A DNA stretch of 64,000 nucleotides. It comes from Arthrobacter pullicola. Its GTDB lineage: Bacteria; Actinomycetota; Actinomycetes; Actinomycetales; Micrococcaceae. Position 1 is the stretch's first letter, and each line of letters starts with the position of its first letter. The stretch is from positions 248,001 to 312,000 of the forward strand of contig NZ_JACSQC010000004.1 in the NCBI RefSeq assembly GCF_014836875.1. Reading direction: 5' to 3'. Both the position numbers and the translations under genes were made by a program. Positions 54,070 to 61,757 of the stretch are shown here, in pieces. Below the pieces are notes generated by a model. That model saw nothing but the letters and a program-made list of their open reading frames with translations. It was not told the origin of the DNA and made no database searches.

Positions 54070-54375
54070 TTTGTTTCTCCTAGTCCGACTATAGTTTCTG
54101 CGGGCGCTGACCGGGACCCGGCAGGCCGTGGCGAAAATATGCCCGCCGGGGTGATAGGGATACCATGGGCTATTCCGGCGTACTGCGGCTCCTTCCAGCA
54201 AGGACCCGGCAGCACGCGTATTTTTATGCGCAGCCGGCCGCTCGTCCCCGGCATATCCCTGGGACGGCATGGCCGGACCGACGGAATCAGCAAGCCTGGC
54301 GCCAGGGAACGTTGCGCGGCAGCCGGGGGCGTCCAATGCCCAACCGGGGCGGGAAGTAGTGGGGAACTGGGAAGC
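54042..54375. other. 334-bp divergent spacer between the MoxR operon and mtrA
   Basis: On the minus-strand side it holds the upstream ORF and the TATAGT box (54093-54088). On the mtrA side there is a GGGAAG ribosome site just before ATG 54376. Open frames upstream of mtrA have no recognisable product. No MtrA-type direct repeats were found by eye. Confidence 0.4.
54088..54093 (-). promoter_or_regulatory. Candidate -10 (TATAGT) for the MoxR operon
   Basis: TATAGT on the minus strand would give a start near 54081, right before the AGGAG of the upstream ORF. It is part of the palindrome ACTATAGT. No clear -35 lies 16-19 nt upstream. Confidence 0.45.
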
Positions 54376-55053
54376 ATGAAGGCACGGATACTGGTCGTAG
54401 ACGATGACGAAGCGCTGGCCGAAATGATCGGCATTGTGCTCCGGAACGACGGTTTCGACCCCGTCTTCTGCGCTGATGGCGCCCAGGCGCTGGAGATTTT
54501 CCGCGGCTCGAAGCCCGATCTGGTGCTGCTGGACCTCATGCTGCCCGGGATGGACGGAATCGAAGTCTGCCGCCAGATCCGGGCCGAATCAGACCTTCCC
54601 ATCGTCATGCTGACCGCCAAATCCGATACCGCCGACGTCGTCCGCGGACTGGAATCGGGTGCCGACGACTACGTACCCAAACCCTTCAAGCCGGCCGAGT
54701 TGGTCGCCCGGGTCCGGGCACGCCTGCGCCCGGTGGATTCCAAGTCCCCGGAAACCCTCTCCATCGGGGAGATCAGTATTGATGTTGCAGGGCATTCAGT
54801 CGCCCGCGGCAGCGAGCGCATCGCGCTGACTCCGCTGGAGTTCGATCTCCTTGTCGCCCTGGCACGCAAACCCTGGCAGGTGTTCACCCGGGAGATGCTG
54901 CTGGAGCAGGTCTGGGGCTACCGGCATGCGGCCGACACCCGGTTGGTGAACGTGCACGTGCAGCGGCTTCGGTCCAAGATCGAGCGTGATCCGGAAGCTC
55001 CCGAAATCGTCCTGACGGTCCGCGGTGTCGGTTACAAAGCCGGCCAAAACTAG
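54376..55053 (+). CDS. mtrA: Response regulator MtrA
   Basis: The 226-residue OmpR-type regulator has a receiver domain (ILVVDDDEAL, phospho-acceptor D53 in LLDLMLPGMD, K102 region VPKPFKPAEL) and a winged-helix DNA-binding domain (about 130-224, ending TVRGVGYKAGQN). With MtrB it controls cell-wall remodelling and division genes in actinobacteria. The identity rests on the mtrA-mtrB-lpqB order and the sequence. ATG 54376 fits the family start MKARILVVDDD. Confidence 0.95.
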   Translation: MKARILVVDDDEALAEMIGIVLRNDGFDPVFCADGAQALEIFRGSKPDLVLLDLMLPGMDGIEVCRQIRAESDLPIVMLTAKSDTADVVRGLESGADDYVPKPFKPAELVARVRARLRPVDSKSPETLSIGEISIDVAGHSVARGSERIALTPLEFDLLVALARKPWQVFTREMLLEQVWGYRHAADTRLVNVHVQRLRSKIERDPEAPEIVLTVRGVGYKAGQN

Positions 55054-55072
55054 TCCCGGCTCCGCCGCCTCC

Positions 55073-56794
55073 ATGGCAGCGGAGCCGCGCAGCACACCTG
55101 CGCGCGGAAAAACACGCAGGGAACGCAGAACCCGCGCGGTGTCTGCACTCCGGCGGGCGGCCGGCGCCGTCAACCGGGCGACCATCGCGCGGATTGCGGT
55201 CCGCTGGCGGCGGTCCCTGCAATTCAAGACGGTGCTGGCTACCCTGCTCCTGGTCATCGTTGCCTGCGGCGGAATCGGTGCGTTCCTCTCCCACCAGATT
55301 GCCGGTGCCCTGTACGAGGAACGCCTGACCCAGTTCCGGGCTGAAGCAACTTCCGGCCTCAGCAGCGTTAAGGAGAATTTCCGCACCACGGCGGCCACAG
55401 ACCGGGAAGGCACCGAACGGCTGGTCTCCAACACCCTTTCGCTGCTCGAGGGCCGAGGCGCGGAAACCCCGCGGCGGTACCTCCTCACCCCGCTGCCCGG
55501 GCAGGAAAATCTCTTTGTCTCACCGCTGGGCGACGGCATTACCGCCAGCGGCATCCCGGCGCCACTCGCGGAGTCCGTTGCGGGGCTGGACCCGGAGGGG
55601 GAAGACGTCGTCTACTGGTCGGCGCTGGCGCTGGCCCACGGCGAGCCCGGCCTTGCCTTCGGCACAAAGGTCACCCTGCCCCCGGACCGCTCCGAATACG
55701 CGCTGTACCTGATCTATGACCTCTCCACCATGCAGCAGACCCTCAATGACATTCATGGGATCCTGTGGATCGCCGGTGGACTGCTGCTGGTGATTATCGG
55801 CACCATCGCCTGGGTGGTGACCAAGGCCGGTGTCGGCGCCGTGAGCGCCGCCGCGTCCGTCTCCGAGAAGCTGGCCGCCGGTGAGCTGCAGGAACGGATG
55901 GAGGTCAAGGGCGAGGACGAAGTAGCCCGTCTGGCCGCGTCGTTCAACCACATGGCGGCCACCCTGCAGGACCAGATCACCCAGCTTGCCCAGCTCTCCC
56001 GGATGCAGCAGGGCTTCGTTTCCGACGTCTCCCACGAGCTCCGGACGCCCCTGACCACGGTTCGGATGGCAGCCGAGGTTCTCTACGACGCCCGCGAAGG
56101 CTTCGACCCGATCAGCAAACGGTCCACGGAACTGCTCTACCACCAGGTGGAACGCTTCCAGGCTCTGCTGGCCGACCTGCTGGAGATCAGCCGGTTCGAC
56201 GCCGGCGCTGCCGAGCCGGACCTCGAAGCGGCCGACATCCTGGGCATCGTGCGGGACGTGGTGGAAGCAACCGAGCCGCTGGCCCTGAACAACGGCTCCG
56301 AGGTCCGGGTCGTCTGCCGTGAAGACAGGGTGGTCGTTGACGCCGATCCGCGGCGGATCGAGAGGATTGTGCGGAACCTGGTGGTGAACGCGCTCGAACA
56401 CGGCGAGGGCAAGCCGGTCGAAATCGCCGTCGCCACGAACGCCGACGCCGTCGGGGTGGCCGTGCGCGACTATGGCATCGGAATGACCGACGATGCAGCC
56501 GCGCGTGTTTTTGACCGCTTCTGGCGGGCCGACCCGGCCCGCGCCCGAACCACTGGAGGCAGCGGGCTGGGGCTGGCCATTGCGGCCGAGGACACCCGCC
56601 TGCACGGCGGCTGGCTGGAAGCCTGGGGGAGCCTGGGCGAGGGAGCCTGCTTCCGGCTCACCCTGCCGCGCAGGCATGGCGGCACCATCGCGGCTTCCCC
56701 GGTTCCGCTCTCGCCGCAGGACGTGCCGCTGCCGGCAGCTCCCCGTGCACTGTCCGCACCACCCCGTGCCGCCCAGGAGGATACCCATGGCTAG
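55073..56794 (+). CDS. mtrB: Sensor histidine kinase MtrB
   Basis: The 573-residue kinase has a first membrane span (VLATLLLVIVACGGIGAFL), an extracytoplasmic sensor of about 160 residues and a second span (ILWIAGGLLLVIIGTIAWVV). A HAMP domain, the H-box SDVSHELRTPLTT with H321, and N, G1 and G2 boxes (IVRNLVVNALEHGEG, DYGIGM, GGSGLGLAIAAE) follow. It phosphorylates MtrA. ATG 55073 is chosen; GTG 55025 inside mtrA is also in frame. Neither has a clear ribosome site. It overlaps lpqB by 8 nt. Confidence 0.94.
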   Translation: MAAEPRSTPARGKTRRERRTRAVSALRRAAGAVNRATIARIAVRWRRSLQFKTVLATLLLVIVACGGIGAFLSHQIAGALYEERLTQFRAEATSGLSSVKENFRTTAATDREGTERLVSNTLSLLEGRGAETPRRYLLTPLPGQENLFVSPLGDGITASGIPAPLAESVAGLDPEGEDVVYWSALALAHGEPGLAFGTKVTLPPDRSEYALYLIYDLSTMQQTLNDIHGILWIAGGLLLVIIGTIAWVVTKAGVGAVSAAASVSEKLAAGELQERMEVKGEDEVARLAASFNHMAATLQDQITQLAQLSRMQQGFVSDVSHELRTPLTTVRMAAEVLYDAREGFDPISKRSTELLYHQVERFQALLADLLEISRFDAGAAEPDLEAADILGIVRDVVEATEPLALNNGSEVRVVCREDRVVVDADPRRIERIVRNLVVNALEHGEGKPVEIAVATNADAVGVAVRDYGIGMTDDAAARVFDRFWRADPARARTTGGSGLGLAIAAEDTRLHGGWLEAWGSLGEGACFRLTLPRRHGGTIAASPVPLSPQDVPLPAAPRALSAPPRAAQEDTHG

Positions 56795-58511
56795 GAAACC
56801 GGCCGCTCCCGGCACAACGCTCGCGTTCCTGATCGCCGCCCTGTTTTTCCTGGCCGGATGTTCCTCCATCCCCACCGTCGGCCCAGTGGGCACCGCTACC
56901 GCCAGCGCCGGCGGAAGTGCGCTCTCCAACCAGCTGAGCTACAGCCCGCCGGGACCCGCAGAGGACGCCGGCCCGCAGGAGATCATCGACGGCTTCATTA
57001 CCGCCGGCGTGGGCGCGGCTGAGGACTACAGTGCCGCGCGTGAATTCCTCACGGCCGAGCTGGCGGCCTCCTGGGTGCCCAGCGAACGTGTGGTCATCTA
57101 CGGGGCTGATCCCAACGTCGTCCCGCTCCCGGAACCCAATGCTTTCCAGATCCAGCTTGAAGTTGTGGCCTCCGTTAACGCGAAGGGTGTCCGGACCGAG
57201 TCCGCTCCGGGCACCACCGAGACCATCCAGGTCCGGCTGGCCCAAAACGCAGACGAAGAGTGGAGGATCAGCGGCATTCCCAACGGCGTGATGATCTCCG
57301 ACGTTATGTTCCCGACGGTGTTCCAGGCCCACAATCTCTATTTCTACTCCAGTACCTACCGCTACTGGGTTCCGGATACCCGCTGGTTCGTCCAGCGCTC
57401 CGGCATGGCTGCCTCGGTGGTCAATGCGATGCTGGCTGGTCCGGCATCCTACCTGCAGGGCGCAGTCACCAGCGCTTTCCCGGCGGAAACCTCGCTGGCG
57501 CGGGACGCGGTGCCCGTCGTTTCCGGTGTTGCCTCGGTCGATTTTTCCGCCGAGGTACTGGAAGACTCCAGCGATCTGAGCAGGCAGCAGATGGCCCTCC
57601 AGCTGGAACAGAACCTCCGCCAGCTCAACAACGTGAACTCCGTCGAGATGACAGTGAACCAGCGGCCCGTTGACCTGGGACCGGAAAGCAGTGACCTGAT
57701 TCCCGTCCAGGAGGATCCCTCCGTTGGCAACACCCAGGTGGCAGTCGCCGGCGAAGAACTGACGTTCTTCCGCGACCGCCAGGCGCTGCCGATAGCGAAC
57801 CTTCCCGATGTCTCGGAATTTGCCCCCCGGGAGCCGGCGGTCTCCGTCGATCTGGCGACCATCGCCTTCCTGTCCGGCGACCGGAGCACCCTGCTCGTGA
57901 CCGGTCCGGACAAGGACGTGGCACCTGTGGCGGCGGGCAGCAGCCTCAGCGGTCCCAGCATTGACCCGGAAGGCTGGATCTGGTCGGCCTCAGGCGGAGA
58001 GGACGGCGGAGGGGGATCGAAGCTGATTGCCGTGGGACCGGATCTGCGTGCAGCCAATCCTGCCGGCCTCACGCCTTCCTGGCTGGCTGATATGAGCGTG
58101 CGTGACCTGCGGATCTCGCGGGACGGTGCCCGGGCGCTCCTCGTGGTGGAGCAGGGCGGCGCCAGCCGTGTCCTGATCTCTGGCGTCGTGCGTTCTTCGG
58201 ACGGGACGCCGCAGACGCTGACCACGCCGTTCGAACTATGGACCGCGGATCCCGTCACGACTGCGGTCTGGGTCGGCGAGACCGAAGTGGCGGCCCTCCA
58301 AAAGGGCCAGGATGAGGCGCTTACCCCGGTGATTCTGGACCTGGCCGCTGAGAACCGTGTCCTGGCCCCCTGGGAAGGGAGCTTCGGGCTCAGCGGGGGT
58401 GACGGAGCGGAGGACCTGTTCGTTCAGACCCCCGACGCGGTCTACAAGAAACTTGGCAACGGCTGGATCAAGGAAATCGACGGCCTTCGGGATCCGGCCT
58501 TCCCCGGATAG
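56787..58511 (+). CDS. lpqB: Lipoprotein LpqB, MtrAB accessory
   Basis: The 574-residue protein has a lipoprotein signal with lipobox LAGC (Cys25), a GerMN domain (about 60-260, RYWVPDTRWFVQRSGMAASVV) and a beta-propeller-like C-terminal half of the LpqB type (about 300-570). LpqB binds the MtrB sensor outside the membrane and tunes signalling. AGGAGG lies 7 nt before ATG 56787, inside the end of mtrB. Confidence 0.94.
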   Translation: MARKPAAPGTTLAFLIAALFFLAGCSSIPTVGPVGTATASAGGSALSNQLSYSPPGPAEDAGPQEIIDGFITAGVGAAEDYSAAREFLTAELAASWVPSERVVIYGADPNVVPLPEPNAFQIQLEVVASVNAKGVRTESAPGTTETIQVRLAQNADEEWRISGIPNGVMISDVMFPTVFQAHNLYFYSSTYRYWVPDTRWFVQRSGMAASVVNAMLAGPASYLQGAVTSAFPAETSLARDAVPVVSGVASVDFSAEVLEDSSDLSRQQMALQLEQNLRQLNNVNSVEMTVNQRPVDLGPESSDLIPVQEDPSVGNTQVAVAGEELTFFRDRQALPIANLPDVSEFAPREPAVSVDLATIAFLSGDRSTLLVTGPDKDVAPVAAGSSLSGPSIDPEGWIWSASGGEDGGGGSKLIAVGPDLRAANPAGLTPSWLADMSVRDLRISRDGARALLVVEQGGASRVLISGVVRSSDGTPQTLTTPFELWTADPVTTAVWVGETEVAALQKGQDEALTPVILDLAAENRVLAPWEGSFGLSGGDGAEDLFVQTPDAVYKKLGNGWIKEIDGLRDPAFPG

Positions 58512-58678
58512 GGCTCCGCCCACACCCCTCCGGCACGGATACGCGTCTGTTCCAGCAGCACTTCCTGCACCTCACACTCTTCCTCCACACCGGCTGGACT
58601 GGAGGATACCTGCCGCCGTTGTCCCCTGTGAGACTCTCTTCCGCCGGTGCCCGGCACGGGACGCCCGATGCTGGGGGC

Positions 58679-59500
58679 ATGATCGTTCTGGACAGATTGG
58701 AGCTCTGGCTCACCCGCCCCGCCGCCGAGCTTCTGCTGCAGGCCGGCAGGGAACTGCGAGCCGTGCTGCTGCCAGTGGCCTGCGTGGTCTGCGGCCTGCC
58801 TGACGAACCCCTGTGCCCGCCCTGTGCCGGCAACCTGCGGCACAGTACGCTGCATCCGTTCAACGCGGCGGCCGAAGCTGAACTCCTTCCGCCGCGGTCC
58901 GCAGACGCAGATCCCGGCGGGGACTTCGAGCCGCTGCCGGTAACCGCCGCCGGGTACTACCGGTCCGGACTGGCCAGGGTGCTGCTCGCCTGCAAGAACC
59001 ACGGATCCACGGGACTCAAGGTGGTCCTGGCCTCGGCTTTGGCGCGGGCGCTCCACGCCCACCCGGACACGGGGTCCGGACCACTGGTGCTGGTTCCGGT
59101 GCCCGGCAGCGCCGGAGCACGGCGCCGGCGTGGCTATGATCCGCTGCGTTTGATTCTCCAGGCAGCGGATCACCGCGGACTGCTGCCCCGGGGCATACGG
59201 ATTGGGTATCTGCTGGGCTACCGGCGCCTGCCGCTGGCAATGCGTTGGGCTGCCCGCGGCCCCGGCGGTCCCGGCGGGCAAAAGGCCCTGGGCGCCAGGG
59301 CACGGCGGAAGAATGTCCACGGCACCATGAGTGCCGGCGGACCCGGAAGCCTGCACGGGGTCAGGGTGCTGGTCGCTGACGATGTCCTCACCACCGGAGC
59401 CACGATCGCCGAAGCCGTGCGTGCCCTGCGCGCAGCCGGAGCCGAGGTGGCCGGTGCCGTCGTCATTGCCGCCGCGCGTGCTCCGTCGCGGAGGGAATAA
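58679..59500 (+). CDS. comF: ComF-family phosphoribosyltransferase-like protein
   Basis: The 273-residue protein has an N-terminal zinc finger (C35, C38, C46, C49 in CVVCGLPDEPLCPPC). A type I phosphoribosyltransferase domain follows, with the PRPP loop VLVADDVLTTGATI (about 232-245). ComF is linked to DNA uptake in competent bacteria and is conserved here without known competence. ATG 58679 has no ribosome site; GATGCT lies 6 nt upstream, a weaker version of the leaderless pattern. An in-frame TTG at 58619 is less likely. The 167-nt spacer before it contains no gene. Confidence 0.88.
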   Translation: MIVLDRLELWLTRPAAELLLQAGRELRAVLLPVACVVCGLPDEPLCPPCAGNLRHSTLHPFNAAAEAELLPPRSADADPGGDFEPLPVTAAGYYRSGLARVLLACKNHGSTGLKVVLASALARALHAHPDTGSGPLVLVPVPGSAGARRRRGYDPLRLILQAADHRGLLPRGIRIGYLLGYRRLPLAMRWAARGPGGPGGQKALGARARRKNVHGTMSAGGPGSLHGVRVLVADDVLTTGATIAEAVRALRAAGAEVAGAVVIAAARAPSRRE

Positions 59501-59538
59501 TGTGCCGCTGCGGGCGGCTGCGTCCGGGTGGCAAAGAC

Positions 59539-59559
59539 TCTTCCGCGCAGCGCGGAAGA
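59539..59559. terminator. Hairpin after comF
   Basis: TCTTCCGCGC and GCGCGGAAGA are perfect complements around a single A; the tip would open to a small loop. It lies 38 nt after comF and about 140 nt before hpf. No T-run follows, so it is a weak terminator or a leader structure. Confidence 0.45.
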
Positions 59560-59700
59560 CCGGAAGATGAATTAACCTCCGGTGTGATCTAACGTGTTGG
59601 ATATGGACTGCTTCAAGCAAAGGAGCAATCCTGCGGCAGCGGCCGCGGAGGAAACTGGCAGCGGCCGTTGTTGTGTCACCGAAGAATATTGGAGGGCACC

Positions 59701-60426
59701 ATGGAATTCATGATCAGCGGACGCAATGTTGCAGTATCCGATCGGTTCCGTCAATACGCCGCCGACAAGATCGGCAAGGTCGAGAACCTCGGAGATAAGG
59801 TGCAGCGGGTTGACGCCCGAGTCACCAAGCATCAGAACATCCGCGAAGCCGACAGCTCCCTCACCGTGGAATTGACGGTCGTCGGCCGAGGACCCGTAGT
59901 CCGGGCCGAGGCTTCCTCCGCGGACAAGTTTGCGGCTTTTGACCTCGCCTACGCCAAGCTTTTGCAGCGTCTGCGCCGTGCCAGTGACCGGCGCAAGGTA
60001 CACCACGGCCGGCACACCCCGGTTCCGGTCCGGGTAGCCACGGCCGGCCTGGACCCGGTCAGCAGCACAGAACCTCTTTCCGACCAGTTCGCCGTGAAGG
60101 AAAACGAACCAGTGGACGGCAACGAAGCCGACCAGGAGCAGCAGGCCGGTGATTGTCCGGTCCTGATCCGCCGCAAGGTTTTCCCGGGCACCCCCATGAG
60201 CCTTGACGACGCCGTCGACAATATGGAGCTGGTCGGTCACGACTTCTATCTGTTCGTGGATTCCGCCACTGGCGCCCCTTCGGTGGTTTACCGCCGCAAG
60301 GGCTGGACGTACGGCGTGATCACCCTGGACTCCAAGTGCGCCGAAGGCACTGAGGAGATCCGTGAAGAACTGCGTGGTTACCGGGATGGAGCTCCCGTTC
60401 CCGGGGAGGTACGGGCTACCGCCTGA
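59701..60426 (+). CDS. hpf: Ribosome hibernation-promoting factor, long form
   Basis: The 241-residue protein has an N-terminal YfiA/RaiA domain (1-105, MEFMISGRNVAVSDRFRQYAADKI and LTVVGRGPVVRAEASS), a linker and a C-terminal dimerisation domain (about 160-225, VLIRRKVFPGTPMSLDDAVDNMELVGHDF). Long HPF joins two 70S ribosomes into inactive 100S dimers in stationary phase. GGAGG lies 5 nt before ATG 59701; an earlier TTG at 59668 is rejected. It sits between comF and secA as in other actinobacteria. Confidence 0.95.
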   Translation: MEFMISGRNVAVSDRFRQYAADKIGKVENLGDKVQRVDARVTKHQNIREADSSLTVELTVVGRGPVVRAEASSADKFAAFDLAYAKLLQRLRRASDRRKVHHGRHTPVPVRVATAGLDPVSSTEPLSDQFAVKENEPVDGNEADQEQQAGDCPVLIRRKVFPGTPMSLDDAVDNMELVGHDFYLFVDSATGAPSVVYRRKGWTYGVITLDSKCAEGTEEIREELRGYRDGAPVPGEVRATA

Positions 60427-60443
60427 CCCCGGGCGGGCCTGCC

Positions 60444-60449
60444 TAGGAT
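60444..60449 (+). promoter_or_regulatory. Candidate -10 (TAGGAT) for the YcaQ-family gene
   Basis: TAGGAT is followed by AGGGGC and ATG 60456, a 6-nt gap, with no usable ribosome site. It suggests that this gene is leaderless and separate from hpf. Confidence 0.5.
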
Positions 60450-60455
60450 AGGGGC

Positions 60456-61667
60456 ATGTCTCCCGCCTTGACCCCGGACCAGGCCCGCCGCACCGTCCTC
60501 GGTGCGCAGCAGTTAGCCACGACGCGGCCCGCCAGCCCTACCGCAGGGCAGGTGGGCCGCGTTTTTAATGCACTGGCACTGCTGCAGATTGACTCGGTCA
60601 ACGTCCTGACGCGCAGCCACTACCTGCCGCTCTTCTCCCGGCTGGGATCCTACGACCGTGCCCTGCTGGATCGGATGTCCTCGAGGCATCCCCGGAAGAT
60701 GGTCGAGTACTGGGCACACGAAGCCAGCTACATCCGGCCGGAGCTGTTCGCCGATCTGCGGGTATGGCAGCGCCGGACCTGGATGAGTGCCCGGGACCTG
60801 CCGCAGGAGCTGCGTGCAGAAGTGTCTGTTGCTGTTCTGGATCTGCTTGAGCAGAAGCATCCGCTGAGCGCCCGGCAGATTGAGGCGCTGCTGGGCCGTC
60901 AGGCCAGCACGGCGGCGGCCAAGTCCTGGGGCTGGAACTGGAGTGCGGTGAAACGCGTGTTGGAGGATCTTTTTGAACAGGGCATCATCACCTCCGCCGG
61001 CCGCAGCGCCCAGTTTGAGCGGCTGTACGCACCCACCGGAGCCATACACCCGCACGGAGCCGGAGCCCTGGAGAGCCCGGACCGCACCGAGGCCCTGCTG
61101 CGGCTGACCGAGACCGCCGCGCGGTCCCTCGGCGCCGCGACAGCCAACGCGCTCGCGGACTATTTCCGGCTGCCGGTGCGGGACACACTCGCGGCGGCCA
61201 GGACCCTCACCGCCGGAGGCCGGCTGGAGGAAATCGAGGTCGCCGGGTGGAAGGGGCCGGTGTTCCTGCACCCTGAGGCGACCACGCCGCGCCAGGCCCG
61301 GGGGAGGGCCCTGCTGAGTCCCTTCGACTCCCTGGTTTTTGATCGGCGGCGCCTGCAGGAGGTGTTCGGAATCGAGTACCGGATCGAAATCTATACGCCT
61401 GCACACAAACGCCGGTACGGCTACTACGTGCTGCCGTTCCTGCTCGGCGACCGGATTGTGGCCCGGGTTGACCTGAAAGCGGACCGCGCCGGGGGAGTGC
61501 TGCTGGTCCAGTCCGCGCACCTCGAGCCGGAGGCACCGGGAAACACCGACGTTGAGCTTGCCGCGGAATTAGCGCTGATGGCACAGTGGCTGGGCCTTTC
61601 AGAGGTTATGGTAAGACCTGTGGGCAACCTTGCGCCCGCCCTTAAACTGGCAGTTAACCGTGATTAA
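60456..61667 (+). CDS. YcaQ/AlkZ-family DNA glycosylase (HTH_42)
   Basis: The 403-residue protein is a winged-helix-array glycosylase of the HTH_42 family. The catalytic motif is Q44-I-D46 in ALLQIDSVNVL, the QxD form seen in E. coli YcaQ rather than the QxQ form of Streptomyces AlkZ. Other marks are YWAHEASYI and a C-terminal LLSPFDSLVFDRRRLQEVFG with YVLPFLLGDRIVARVDLKADR. It should unhook DNA crosslinks or remove bulky alkylated bases. It is inserted between hpf and secA. Confidence 0.87.
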   Translation: MSPALTPDQARRTVLGAQQLATTRPASPTAGQVGRVFNALALLQIDSVNVLTRSHYLPLFSRLGSYDRALLDRMSSRHPRKMVEYWAHEASYIRPELFADLRVWQRRTWMSARDLPQELRAEVSVAVLDLLEQKHPLSARQIEALLGRQASTAAAKSWGWNWSAVKRVLEDLFEQGIITSAGRSAQFERLYAPTGAIHPHGAGALESPDRTEALLRLTETAARSLGAATANALADYFRLPVRDTLAAARTLTAGGRLEEIEVAGWKGPVFLHPEATTPRQARGRALLSPFDSLVFDRRRLQEVFGIEYRIEIYTPAHKRRYGYYVLPFLLGDRIVARVDLKADRAGGVLLVQSAHLEPEAPGNTDVELAAELALMAQWLGLSEVMVRPVGNLAPALKLAVNRD

Positions 61668-61757
61668 CCCGAGCCGGGAACCGAGGCGACCTGCCGGACG
61701 TCTCTCACGTAGACTGGGGACGCCAGAAAACGGCAACACTAGATTGGGAGCAAATCA

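Noticed and set aside
55520-56929. 469-codon minus-strand open frame opposite mtrB
   Set aside because: The plus-strand kinase motifs are clear; this is a shadow.
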